Origin: Fusarium oxysporum f. sp. lycopersici 4287
Lineage: Eukaryota; Ascomycota; Sordariomycetes; Hypocreales; Nectriaceae
NCBI RefSeq assembly: GCF_000149955.1
Contig: NC_030987.1
Span: 1,489,387 to 1,553,386 of the forward strand
DNA: 64,000 nt
Reading direction: 5' to 3'
In this document: positions 23,826 to 35,235 of the stretch, piece after piece
How the letters are laid out: every line of letters begins with the position of its first letter
Position numbering within the stretch: the stretch's first letter is position 1
Notes under the pieces: generated by a model
The model's database searches: none
What the model was told of the DNA's origin: nothing
The model's input: the letters and a program-made list of their open reading frames with translations, nothing else
Made by a program: the position numbers and the translations under genes

Positions 23826-24932
23826 ATGCGCTTCTCAATCGCATCGTCCCTACTTTTCCTAACTAGCGTGGCTAGCGCTGCCTCGTCTTGGAGTTTCACC
23901 GATGGCTCCGTCACTGTCGGCTCCAAGAGAGCCCACGGCGTTACTGCCAAGTAAGCTAGCTGTCCCTCTCGAGATGCCATGATGGTGTTATCATGGGCGA
24001 TTGAGTGCGAGAGAACGTCCGCTGACTGGTCTGATTAATATAGATTTAGCGATCAGAAGCCTACCAAGAAGCCTCTCGTTCTAGGCAAGACGGATACCAT
24101 CAAGGTCTCGTTGACCACAACCGAAGCTGGCGAGCCAAAGCGACCTCATCAGGCATTCCTCATCCTCACTGAGTCAACTGGCCTCGAGGCCCCGTTCCCT
24201 CTCAAGATGAAGGCGTCTGGAAAGGGCGAGGCCGAAATTGTACGCGATCAATCAAAATCGAATCAATTCTGCGACTAACAATAATCACAGTCACAAAAGG
24301 ATCTCCCTATCCAGCTGCTCCTCTCCGACGAACCCATCAAAGCCAACCTTGTCCTGGGATCATTCGGCTCATCCCAACCCTCTCATCTCCCCCGTCTTCG
24401 ATATCGAGGTTCAGCTTGACTCCAATGCTCCTTTCACCTCAGTATGAGGCTCCCGTCCGATATGGTCCCCGAGCCGAGATCGACCATATCTTCAAGGTCG
24501 GCGACTCGAGTCCTCCTATGGCTGTCACTCTTGTCTTTGTGCTCGCTATAGTNNNNNNNNNNNNNNNNNNNNNNNNNNNNNNNNNNNNNNNNNNNNNNNN
24601 NNNNNNNNNNNNNNNNNNNNNNNNNNNNNNNNNNNNNNNNNNNNNNNNNNNNAAATGCTCCCATCATAAATCACAGACTAAGAAGCATATAGTGGCTCTT
24701 CCTTGGTGCCAACGTCAACCATTTGCCCAAGGCCCTCAAAGCTGCACCCATCTCTCATGCCGTCTTCTTTGGCTCCATTGTCGGCATCGAGGGCACGCTG
24801 TTTCTCTACTATGCCCAGTGGAACCTCTTCAAGACCTTGCCTATCGTTATTGTCCTTGGCGTAGTGTCGCTTCTGAGTGGAACCAAGGCTCTGAGCGAGG
24901 TCCAGAGCCGACGTCTCGCTGGAGAGAGGTAA
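23826..24932 (+). CDS. SWP1: Oligosaccharyltransferase subunit SWP1 / ribophorin II, with two 1-nt frame breaks and an N gap
   Basis: Exon 1 is 23826-23950 (signal peptide FSIASSLLFLTSVASA), exon 2 24044-24239, and exon 3 starts at 24291. A 100-N gap (24553-24652) interrupts the gene. The last exon runs from about 24693 (after an ATATAG acceptor) to TAA at 24930-24932. The C-terminal half matches the ribophorin II family: VFDIEVQLDSNAP, QYEAPVRYGPRAEIDHIFK, a membrane segment, WLFLGANVNHLPKAL, LLSGTKALSEVQSRRLAGER. Swp1 is a membrane subunit of the ER complex that transfers the lipid-linked glycan to Asn. Exon 3 changes frame twice, each time by +1: at the CCC around 24,370-24,385 and at the TTT around 24,432. 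Dropping one base at each homopolymer restores the family sequence. Probably sequencing error next to a contig end. Confidence 0.85.
24553..24652. other. Assembly gap, 100 N
   Basis: Exactly 100 Ns, a conventional size for a gap of unknown length. It removes part of a membrane-region exon and the 5' part of an intron of SWP1. Confidence 0.95.
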
Positions 24933-25480
24933 TATGGTTGCAATGTTAAAAAGTAACTGCTTGGCATGATAGAAGGGCTGAAGCTCGAAACCAATCATCG
25001 CAAGTCGATGTTGGTAGAAAGCCAGGGGAAGATAGATCTCTTACTAAAAGAACAGCTATTGCCCGGATGCGGGTATCGCCATGTTTACAATGGATGTTCC
25101 ATGATGGGAATTTCTGTAACACCAAAAGTCTATCAATCAAGAGGTTTTAGGACGGGTAACTTTGCCCAAGAGTTGAAATGATGCCAAGTTCTAGGCATGC
25201 AAAATGGATGTACATTATGATAGACACTGGAAATGGAGTCGGATTTGGTGACTTTTCAATAATTGCTACCCTCCAACAAGCGAATCCGTGCCATGATTTG
25301 TGATTCCTGGACTGAGACATGCACCTTGAACGCTTCATCCGTGTAACTGACAGTCAAGAATTTCAGTGCTTATTATTCCACTGCCTGTCCTGCTTGTTCT
25401 CTTACAACGTTCCATGCTTATAGCAATATTCAGTATCATCGCTTACTCATATGCTCGAAAACAACTGCCACTCACCACCC
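24933..25480. other. Convergent intergenic region
   Basis: Shared 3' flanks of SWP1 (plus) and the alpha/beta hydrolase (minus). No gene seen. Confidence 0.5.
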
Positions 25481-26822
25481 TTATTCCTCCTTCGGCTTGG
25501 TCCACATACTCAGCTGTTCCTCCAAGACGCTGTTGAACCATTGTGTCTTCTCTATGATGGGTGCGTGTCCCATATCGTCCACAATGTGTACAGAGCCTGG
25601 TTTCAACACTTTAATGAGCCGTTCGCCATTTGGAAAGCTGATCATGTTGTCACGCTTTCCATGCATAATCATGATGCGCTCAGAGCCGACACCGTCTGCT
25701 ATTTCCCGTAGCTGGTCATCCGTCTTGTTGTGCAAAGCTGCCGCCGCAAGTTGACACATGAGCATTTTGGTGGTGTACAGCTCGGGATTTGTTTTCTTGG
25801 TGAGCTCGTGAGCCTGGAAACGCTGAAAGTTGGTCTCGAAGAGGCGGTACGTTGGACCACCCTCTGGCGGTGGTGGACTGCATCGTGCGGTGACGCCTGG
25901 CTCGGGTAGTATATCATCATCTGGTGCGACGAGCCACTCGGGTGTGAAGAGCCGGAGAGCGGTGTCGACAATACTGCGCTCCATGGACTTGGGGATGATC
26001 ATACCCATGGTGTCTGAGACAGTTTCCCACAGTCCCTTCGTGTTTTGGACTTTGCCTGATGTGCAGATGAGGGAGAGCGACTGCAGACGCTTGGGAATAC
26101 GAATAGCAACTTCTTGTGCAATCATGCCACCCATGGAGATACCAACGAGGTTGATATCTCGTTCAGCCTTCCAGCCAACATGGTCGATGACCTCGATGGC
26201 ATCGAGTGCCATGCCACTGGTAGAATAGACACCCACGGGTTTGTCGCTGCCGCCCATACCACGATTATCGATAATGAGAACCGAGTACTTGTCGGCTCGA
26301 TCATGACCGAAGTACTTTGTTTGACGCTGCCATGATGTTTTGACCCCTGCCAATCCCATAATGAGCTACACACGGTCAGTCAACCTCCCTTCTCAGAATA
26401 TGACCAAATCTGAAGCAAACACGATACAGACAGTACGAAAGAGTAACACGCGGACGGAGAGATTAAGGGAATTTTAACGGAAGAAACGTACCACAAGCTT
26501 GACGGGTCCTTGACCATGAATCTCCCATGCAATGCCAACTGGACCACCGCGACCCTCAGCGACAGAGACCTTGCCGTGAGAGTGAGGTTCTAGGGTCCAG
26601 AGTGTGCCTGGGTAGGCTGGGTGCTTGAGCGTCTCCTCAGCAGAGGGAAACGTGCGTTGTCTGCGAGGACGTATCGCGTGTAAGTGAGCCTTGAATCCAC
26701 ACATGAGGAGCGAATGAAAAGAAGCGAGCGAAAAGAAAGATTGGAAAGATACCGAACAAAAAGACCGGAACGACTATGATGGAACGGGTTTGTTGGTCGA
26801 GGACTCACAAGTCAGACGCCAT
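25481..26822 (-). CDS. Alpha/beta hydrolase, fungal family of unknown substrate
   Basis: Three exons (26822-26809, 26660-26492, 26365-25481) give 355 residues. The first exon codes only MASD plus two bases, and all phases agree. The fold is clear: GPVKLVLIMGLAG (strand and oxyanion region), the motif DNRGMGGSDKP, the nucleophile elbow GISMGG with S138, and the His loop DDMGHAP with H328. The middle has a short Pro-rich cap insert (CSPPPPEGGP). The protein resembles a widespread fungal group with a conserved N-terminal extension (RTFPSAEETLKHPAYPGT), annotated variously as hydrolase or lactonase. No signal peptide is seen. I do not assign a substrate. Confidence 0.85.
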
Positions 26823-27698
26823 AATCGATATTTGGCGTTTGTTTGCTCTTATAATAAACTTGGCCCGGGCTCTTCTTGCGCAAACACGTTTGTGCACCTT
26901 CCGAGTCTCAAGGGAAAGTCTTGTGCTGTTGTTTTATGGTGTAGTATCTCAAGTTGCAGTTGTCAAAAAGACTCCGTACGTCACCCACGGACTACGCGAG
27001 TAAGAATGGGTAGTGAGTAGGTACCTTACGGAAGAAAGATACAGATCTGAGCGAATGAAGGATAAATGACATATAAAAAAAGCAAAGAGTTGTCCCTGTT
27101 GTAGGAGACTACCTTAGGCTGTGAATTGTGGAGAGGTAGAGGTAGTATTCGGAATATCTTGTCACAACTCAACTTGCAAGTTTGCTACTTTGCCAGGGTG
27201 AGAGAGAGTGAGTGAAGTGACTGAAGGCGACATGGATCGCTGCATCATGCCTCGGCGCTACATACCCACCTACAGTGCTTGATCGCCATGGGACTAGGCA
27301 CGCCACGTGCAGAATCCGAACATGATATGGCATCTTTACATTCCAGTCTCGATAAAAGTGAGAACGAGGTAGCAAATCCTCCGAATTATAGACTAGACCA
27401 TGGGTAACTTAGCTATAGTCGCGGAGTTTAATACGCCCGTGAGCCACCATTCAGCTATCGCCAATTGACTAAACAACTCCAACAGGCAATGAATCTCAGA
27501 CAGCAAATTCATAATTGGATATACGCCAAACCAAGACTTGTACTCTTTTCAAGCAATTTCTCAATATCTTTTTATTGCTTCTTATTTTTGTTTCTTTCCA
27601 GATTGAACTCCTTTCTGGTGTCCCACGATCAGACCTGGTCGTTCAGTCATTGTCCACTTATATTTGCGTAGTAAATCCACAACTCTTCAACATCCACC
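26823..27698. other. Intergenic, no gene seen
   Basis: Upstream region of the alpha/beta hydrolase and 3' flank of NMT1. Short open frames only. A GTAGGTACCTTAC palindrome-like motif is at about 27,016-27,030. Confidence 0.5.
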
Positions 27699-29525
27699 TC
27701 AAGGCATCACAAGTCCGATACCACTCAGGTTCTCTTCGTCAAGCTGGTTCTTACGATCGACACCACCAGCAATTGGGTTAACACGGTAGTTGAACAGGTA
27801 ATAATGAAGTTGACCATCACCGGCTCCGAATTTCTGCTGCTCCAGGAAGAGCGCATTGTCCATCAGCGTCAATGCGTTGAACACATCGAACTTGTGGCGC
27901 TTGGAGATAATGAGGGCGTCGTGAACAAGTTCGTTAAGGCGCTTCTTGAGAGCAGCTTTGTCGAACTTGTCCTGCAGCGCGACATCTGTACCGTAGTAAA
28001 ACATGTAAGCAACCTTGATAACGTTGTGCTTAGCGTTTCCGATAGCAGTCGACTCGATGCAGAAGAAAGAGAAGAAGTCAGTGATCTTCTTGTTTTCGTC
28101 CTTGTAATTGATTAGTGCCCATTCTCCGAGCTTTTGTTCACACAATGACTTACCTCAACAACGTATGTCCACACAACCTGCTGCTCGTTAGGTCCAACCT
28201 TGGGGACAAACCAGTGGTGAGCTTCCTCGCGACTGAACTCTGGCGTCATATCGAAGCGCGCATTGTATCGCTTATACAAATCCATGACAGCATCAAGGTC
28301 CTTCTCTTCCAGTGGTCGCAGACCCTTGGTGCTAGTATCGTCTGGTAGCGCATACTTCCGAACTTGATACTGAGGTTTGCTGTTTGCGGGAAGAGGGCTG
28401 AAACCGCACTCGTAAAGCTTTTGCCAATTAATAGCGCGATGGAAGTATCTGCATGTGCTGACGGGTTTGGGAAGGACGACACCGGCGGTGTAGAGTCCTT
28501 GCCAGATCTCGTTGAGGTTGCTGCGTCTGGTAATCTCCTTAATGAGTACTGGCGTGAGACGCTTGCCTCGGAGCTTCTTGTGGATGGCGAGGAAATTGAC
28601 CTCAGAGCAGGTGACAACGTTCTCGCGGACACGCAGGTGAACGGGGATAGCTGAGATAAAAGCTACGAGAAGACGGGATTGAGTTGCGCGGACACCAACG
28701 TGGTATTCCTTCTTCCAGCCAGGAGGCATCATGGCCCTGTGCGTGTTAGCGGGAACTAGTTTGGAAAAGCTAATTCATTAACTAGCCTAGCAATTTGACA
28801 ACTTACCATCGAAGAATAGAGGGAGAATAGTTGAAGCGGAACATAGCCTCATCGTCCTCGACGTAGTGCTTGTTCAGCAGCTCGTAAACCTCCTTGATCT
28901 CGTCCTCCTTGGTCAAATCCATTGTAACCCATTCAAAGCCGGGAATCAGAGGGGCGGGCTCCTTGTCAACCTCCTCGACCTTCTGAATGCGCAGAGGACC
29001 CTCCTTTAAAGTCGCATCCTCTCCAAACTTGGGCACAGGCTGCGTCTGCCAGAACTTATACGATCCCATATCTTTGGCGTTCTTTCCGCCAGCGGCAAGA
29101 CCAGTCATGATATCTTGTAGTGACATTTTCTTAAGCATGTCGGCAGCCTGGGAGCCGGAAGGATCATCGCTCTTGGTGGCCTTATTCACCTCTTGGGAGA
29201 GGGCCGGGTTGAGGGCGAGGAACTCCTTGATCTGCTGAGGAGTGAGGCCATCGAGGGCCTTGTGGAAATCGGAATCGGTCGGGGCGGACTTTGAGCCGGT
29301 CAGGGCCTCCTTGACCTTTGATCGCTTCGACTTCTTCTTCTTTTTCTTCTTCTTGTCGCCGGAACCCTCAGCAGCGTGCTGCTCCTCATGCTCCTCCTCG
29401 GATCCAGATTCGGCATCGTTGTCGTCGGCTTCAGCCTCGGCGTCGGCGTGAGCGATGGCCTTGCCCTTGAGCTCGGCATTCGTCTCGTCGACGACGGGCT
29501 CAACTGGCTTGGACTCCTCGGACAT
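27699..29525 (-). CDS. NMT1: Glycylpeptide N-tetradecanoyltransferase (N-myristoyltransferase)
   Basis: Exons 29525-28807, 28736-28154 and 28100-27699 give 567 residues, with introns of 70 and 53 nt and consistent phases. The N-terminus is long, acidic, then has a run of Lys ([13 protein letters not shown]) typical of ribosome-associated NMTs. The catalytic part follows: [23 protein letters not shown], both family signatures EVNFLAIHK and KFGAGDG, and the C-terminus GIGLVMP, whose terminal carboxylate is the catalytic base in studied NMTs. The enzyme moves myristate from CoA to N-terminal Gly of target proteins in the cytosol. A plausible substrate, RTC5 (MGQNLS), is encoded about 12 kb away. 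At 567 residues it is longer than yeast Nmt1 because of the acidic/basic head. Confidence 0.96.
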
Positions 29526-30683
29526 GATTCGAGATAGACCTTTTGGTGTAGGTGTCGTCGATGCTAACTAGTTAATGTTACGTGGGGTGGGGGGGTTAAT
29601 CGAAAGGAGCTCTTTGGTGGGGTAATTTCACGGTAGCATGTGTCTGCCCTCCACTGCTAACGCTAGGTGGGGCTAAACGGCTATAAGAACAACCACGGGA
29701 GGTGCCTCGAGTTGCAAACTTGATATTTGCCCCGTGGCGTCGTGGTTGGTTTTTCTCGTATATCAATACTAATTCGGTGGAGTCACACGAGTGAACGAGC
29801 TATGGATACGGAGAGTCTGATCAGTAGTCAGATTGACAACGTGCTTTGGAGTGCGATAGATGAATGAAGAGTGCCTCTTAGGTAGGTTGACCTAGCTGAT
29901 GAGAGCTATCTAGCTGGTATTTATACTGCTTTACTAAGGTAGTAGTTGCGTCATTAAGGTAGATAAACCGTATCTGATATTGGATACTTTTATATCGACT
30001 GGCTGCCTATAGGGGATTTATTGTTTAGCTTAAGTACTGATAGAATAGCTAAAAAGCTGAATGACTTCTTATAAGCTTGAAAGAAAGGGGAAATAACGAT
30101 ACGGAGAACTGCAGTATTGACACCGCGAAGGCGGTAACTTTGATGAGTGGCCAGTTCAATCAATATCTGACGGGGAGTTGTCTCAATTGACGAGAAAATA
30201 GAGAATGCCTGGATTAGCAACCGCCTCTCTTCAACACAAGGCAGAGGTGCCCACCGAGTGGACGAGGAAGTCAGTGACGAGGAGCCCTATGATGGTTGTT
30301 TCTAGTATTGAATCCCTTAGAGAATCCAGTGCTGGGAAGTATCGCCTATAAGACTATTCATTATTGGCTTTACGAATTCACCTATCCTTCTTTGAAGTCC
30401 AAACTCTAGACGCCGATATGAGCATACTCAGATGTTGACTACCCATAGGTAGCCAAGAGAAGTGGTATACACTCCTAGGATTACATGACACTGGAAACAT
30501 GGAAACCTCGAAGTTGGGTTCCACAAAATAATAAAGTAAAGTCTATGTCGCTTGTCGGATCTGCGCAAAGTAGTTACTGAGACATCGTGTATGAGTTGGT
30601 TCATTACAACTCAATGGGCCAGATATGAGGATGCTGCTTATTAGACGCCAAGCAACTACCATGATACGATGTGTCCTTCCAGT
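29526..30683. other. Intergenic with AT-rich patch
   Basis: Upstream of NMT1, then an AT- and TA-rich segment at about 29,870-30,080 (GTTGACCTAGCTGATGAG, TAGCTAAAAAGCTGAATG) with no coding character. The rest has scattered short frames only. Confidence 0.45.
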
Positions 30684-32123
30684 CTACTCATCGCTGTAGG
30701 TCGTTCCATGAAGATCAAATGCCCTCATGATGGCCAGCGCAACAGGCGCATAGCCCATGATATCGTTGTGGCCTAAATCTCTGATCAATATTCAATCTCA
30801 ACAAGAATGAACAAATATTCACTTACCACCGTATGGGAAAAGCTCTTGGCGGATAATCATGTTGGGTTCAGCAGTCCAAGTGGTCACAAATGCATCCTTG
30901 CCCTTACGGATGGTGCGCTCTTCTTTCCAAGCCTCGAAGTCCTTGTCATCCATAATTCCAAGAGTCTCTTGGGCAGCGGCTCTGAACAACTTGTTGTCTT
31001 CCGTCCAAGGAATGTCTTTATCATTCTTTGCATGAATCAAATTGAGCCTGAGTCTCGTCTTCGTATGGCGGACTACGTTGGCGAGCCGTCTATCTGAATG
31101 CCACTTGTCGACAACGAAACGGTGGATAAAGCGCACGAGAGAAGGCCACATGCGGAAGGGAGCAAGTACAGGGAAGATACCCACGATGCGATAACCCAAC
31201 AGGAGATTTGCGAGATCGCTGAAGCCAGCGACTATGGTAATACCCGCAAATTCGATGCCCTGAAGAGCATACTTTTCAGCAACGGCACTGACTACAGCAG
31301 TACCTAAACTCTGCCCGAGCAGGACGATGCGACTTGGTGGAATCTCTGCCACGTTGGTAGCCCAGTCAACGAGTGTTGCAGCATCTTGAATTACTCCAGT
31401 CTCTGAAGGTGTGCCCGTAGAATGACCAAATCCTCGGTAGTCGATGGCGATAACATGATATGAGGAAGTATCAGTTAGAGAATGATAGCTGAGAGGTCGA
31501 ATAGCTTGCGCGACATGACCAGCATTCTGTGATGTCAGTTGATATCGGTTAGAATATGGCGGTCACCACTTACACCGTGAACTGAGATATGTGTAAGTAT
31601 CAATAGGACGAGAACTCCAGATTCAACTTACAATATAGCACTAAGCGAGATTCTGGATCCTCCTTTAGTAGACGAAATGATTCGGTCTTGGTGAAGTCTG
31701 CCGAGAAACCCGGCTCTTGGGATTCGATCTTGGCCTCATTCTGTAGGTATAGAGGGAGTGGAAGGATATGCCAAGCATAAATTGATTCACCGTCAGGGGT
31801 CTTTAGCGAGAACGGAGTTACTTGATTCCCTATGCGAGCATTATATGAGTGTTATGAATTCAAAATCTCAGAGTATGGACATACGAGCGAAACCCCATCG
31901 TTCTGGTTGGTTGACATTACTCCATAATAATGTATTGAACTTGTGTGCATATAGAAACCTGATTAGAGAGTCAAAAACGATTAAATCCACAATGATACAT
32001 GACCCAAACATACTGTCTCTGGAAGAACGGTGTCATTCCCAGTCCCAGGAAAACGCAATATAGGCCCAGTGGCGCTGCGACGGCTATAACCACAGCCTTG
32101 ACGGCGGGATGAAGATAAGACAT
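30684..32123 (-). CDS. ABHD12-like alpha/beta hydrolase with an 8-nt microexon
   Basis: Six exons (32123-32014, 31958-31885, 31829-31632, 31581-31574, 31526-30827, 30778-30684) give 394 residues, all phases consistent. The fourth exon is only 8 nt (TTCACGGT) and supplies the conserved YFHGNAGH oxyanion-loop residues. Without it the frame is lost. A single membrane segment sits at residues 8-28 (VKAVVIAVAAPLGLYCVFL). Other motifs are AIDYRGFGHSTG, the nucleophile GQSLG with S203, the acid region NLIHAKNDKDIPW, and DLGHND with H367. In animals ABHD12 is a membrane lysophospholipid and monoacylglycerol lipase. The fungal members are assigned by similarity only. Introns here are 47-55 nt. Confidence 0.85.
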
Positions 32124-33097
32124 GATTTTCTGTTGATGGATCCAATAACAAATCGGAGTAAAAGAGATCTATGAGGGATTCTGAAAATGAAACGCTACCT
32201 TGGCCGAGGCGAATAATACGCTCACCTGCTAAGTACAAGGCAGAGCCCATGAAGGCCTGAGGTCGAACCAGACGCTGCTTTGTCCGCGCTAAGCACCAGT
32301 GATCATCAACGGGACTTCTCACGCGGGGAAGACTACGCCTGCATTCATGTACCTGAGGCGCGTCTGATGCGGCTGTGGCCCCACCTATTCTGCTGGGAAG
32401 AAAGAGCCGCGAAATGACCACACCTCACCTTACCTCAGGCTAATTGATATACGTTGGTAATTTGGTGACTGCTAAAGTAAGATGTTGATGGGTTTTTGTA
32501 AAGGAAGCTTGTGCACTATCACCGACCAATAGGTTGACAGAAGTAATTTCACCAGCCGTCTGCTTTTATCGATAAAACCTAATAGTCGACTCTGACACTC
32601 TCACGGCGGCTTCCAAATAGGCCCGGTCCTGTAAGGTCCCTGCTGAGCCCCAGCTTCTTTTTTAAACCTAGGCGCTGGAGTGCTAAATTCAGAGCATGAC
32701 TTTGGCCCCTTCGCCTTTTCTGTCCAATCAGACCCCTGGATTAACACTCCATGCTCCATCATGAAGGTGTGTTGGACCTGCACCACTGAGCCTCGGATTG
32801 CTGTCCGTAGGTGGCTGTTGCTACTGAATGCTACTACCACTTCCTCTTTTCCAATGGGAGCCTTCATTCCCATCTTCCATCTCCCACCTCCATATTCTCT
32901 CAATATTCCCTCGTGGCCCAACCTCACCTTCGCTTCTCCGATTATTTCTTGCTCGCGAAAACGATCGATTACTCAGCCTTACACGTTCATTTTGCTCCAA
33001 GACGCGCCTTGCATGGCCCTTATATAATGATTGGCTCCAGTCTCGCAGTGTAATTCCCTTGCGCTCTCTGTAGTTTGTCTACTGTGTGAGCTAGTTC
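32124..33097. other. Divergent promoter region
   Basis: About 970 bases between the divergently transcribed ABHD12-like and SWC3-like genes. Pyrimidine-rich blocks appear from about 32,830 to 33,060 on the plus strand. Open frames here overlap on both strands and look like UTR. Confidence 0.5.
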
Positions 33098-35235
33098 ATG
33101 GAGCGAAAGCGCAAACTGCCCGCGCGGGCTGCCGCTCGAGGCGAAAATGCTGCTAAAAAGCGCAATGTTACACCTCGAGAGCGTTCTGCGACGCCTGCTG
33201 CTCCCCCGCCAGCTCCAGAGCCAGAACCAGCTCCGGAGCCTGAAGAACCTCCCCCGCCGCCGTTGCCCAAATCGATTCAAGCTGGTAAACCTCTTCCAAC
33301 GGTAGAAGTCGCGCAGCCAGAAGAATTGTCGTCAAAGGAGTATCAGTCAGTTGGTGAAAGGTATGCCATGTGGAATTACCCACGAGATAGAGGTACTGAC
33401 TGACGCGTCCCTGAAGTGGTGTACTTGCCGAATCGCTCTTCCGATCCCGTCACAAATGGATCAGCGAAGGCTTATTTGCAAAGTATTGGACGAAACCCCA
33501 TAAGCGCAAGGGCGTTCTCAATGAAGACCCTAAAAACCCGCCCAAGGATACCATGTCAAAGGTGGGCACCGTAACGATCACGATTGAGCCTCATATAATC
33601 GAAGCCACGATGNNNNNNNNNNNNNNNNNNNNNNNNNNNNNNNNNNNNNNNNNNNNNNNNNNNNNNNNNNNNNNNNNNNNNNNNNNNNNNNNNNNNNNNN
33701 NNNNNNNNNNNNNNNNNNNNNNNNNNNNNNNNNNNNNNNNNNNNNNNNNNNNNNNNNNNNNNNNNNNNNNNNNNNNNNNNNNNNNNNNNNNNNNNNNNNN
33801 NNNNNNNNNNNNNNNNNNNNNNNNNNNNNNNNNNNNNNNNNNNNNNNNNNNNNNNNNNNNNNNNNNNNNNNNNNNNNNNNNNNNNNNNNNNNNNNNNNNN
33901 NNNNNNNNNNNNNNNNNNNNNNNNNNNNNNNNNNNNNNNNNNNNNNNNNNNNNNNNNNNNNNNNNNNNNNNNNNNNNNNNNNNNNNNNNNNNNNNNNNNN
34001 NNNNNNNNNNNNNNNNNNNNNNNNNNNNNNNNNNNNNNNNNNNNNNNNNNNNNNNNNNNNNNNNNNNNNNNNNNNNNNNNNNNNNNNNNNNNNNNNNNNN
34101 NNNNNNNNNNNNNNNNNNNNNNNNNNNNNNNNNNNNNNNNNNNNNNNNNNNNNNNNNNNNNNNNNNNNNNNNNNNNNNNNNNNNNNNNNNNNNNNNNNNN
34201 NNNNNNNNNNNNNNNNNNNNNNNNNNNNNNNNNNNNNNNNNNNNNNNNNNNNNNNNNNNNNNNNNNNNNNNNNNNNNNNNNNNNNNNNNNNNNNNNNNNN
34301 NNNNNNNNNNNNNNNNNNNNNNNNNNNNNNNNNNNNNNNNNNNNNNNNNNNNNNNNNNNNNNNNNNNNNNNNNNNNNNNNNNNNNNNNNNNNNNNNNNNN
34401 NNNNNNNNNNNNNNNNNNNNNNNNNNNNNNNNNNNNNNNNNNNNNNNNNNNNNNNNNNNNNNNNNNNNNNNNNNNNNNNNNNNNNNNNNNNNNNNNNNNN
34501 NNNNNNNNNNNNNNNNNNNNNNNNNNNNNNNNNNNNNNNNNNNNNNNNNNNNNNNNNNNNNNNNGGACACAAAAGGCACCCCATAATGGACCTCCACCTA
34601 ACCCACAGGCTCTCAGATCAAAGGGGCCACCACCTGCGCCGAAACCAGACATTACTGCTGTTGTTTTTGACTTTGGAAGCGGTGACCGATATCTTTTCCC
34701 CAAATTCAGTATTCTGGAATATCTACCAACTACGACTGGCCAGCAAGTTGTGGCTTCATTTCTAATTGTTCGAAAGGGAAGCACATCTGAATATGGAGGT
34801 GACCCAAAGCTAGACTACTACCAGCCTGTCACGATACGTCTTTTCACGCCATCTGGACGCCATCTGGAGAATCTTGCACGAGTGGTCGCTCCCCAAGATG
34901 AGGTCAGGCGCTATATGGACGATGTCATGGATCATATGACCCGCGCTGAATATGTTCTCCTGGCTATGAGGCTCCCGAAAGCCAGTTCGGACGGAGAGAA
35001 AGACGGCACGGCCTCGGAGGAACCCAGGACAAACGGCTCGACACCAAAGCCTGACTCGGCAATAGAGCCGAAACCCGCCGCGAAGGTTGGCGTTCTTTGG
35101 ACGTCCAAAGGCAATTCTGAAACTCCACCAGTAGAAGGACGGCTGTCAAAGCCAGCTCGATATGCTGAGCAGGAGGCTGAAGCTAGATACCAGCGCTTGA
35201 TCAATCAAGTTTCTGCAAAGGACAACGAAGCCTAA
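33098..35235 (+). CDS. SWC3-like subunit of the SWR1 chromatin-remodelling complex, split by a 952-N gap
   Basis: Exon 1 (33098-33360) starts MERKRKLPARAAARG and has a Pro/Glu-rich linker. A 56-nt intron (GTATGC, CTGAC branch) leads to exon 2 from 33417 (SGVLAESLFRSRHKWISEG, then KYWTKPHKRKG, TVTITIEPHIIEATM) up to the gap at 33613-34564. After the gap the frame is open to TAA at 35233-35235, with a second conserved block (DRYLFPKFSILEYLP, VVASFLIVRKGS, YYQPVTIRLFTPSGRHLE, RRYMDDVMDHMTRAEYVLLAMRLP). I recognise this arrangement as the fungal Swc3 family, part of SWR1, which exchanges H2A for H2A.Z. The gap hides the middle, and both sides being in frame across it proves nothing. The RSC7/SWP82 family was considered and fits less well. 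Confidence 0.7.
33613..34564. other. Assembly gap, 952 N
   Basis: 952 Ns, an estimated rather than conventional gap size, inside the SWC3-like gene. Frames drawn across it are artefacts. Confidence 0.95.

Noticed and set aside
33553..35235. Single 560-codon frame across the N gap on the plus strand, and three minus-strand frames across it
   Set aside because: They exist only because Ns hide stops. The plus-strand ends belong to the SWC3-like gene, but continuity across the gap is untested.
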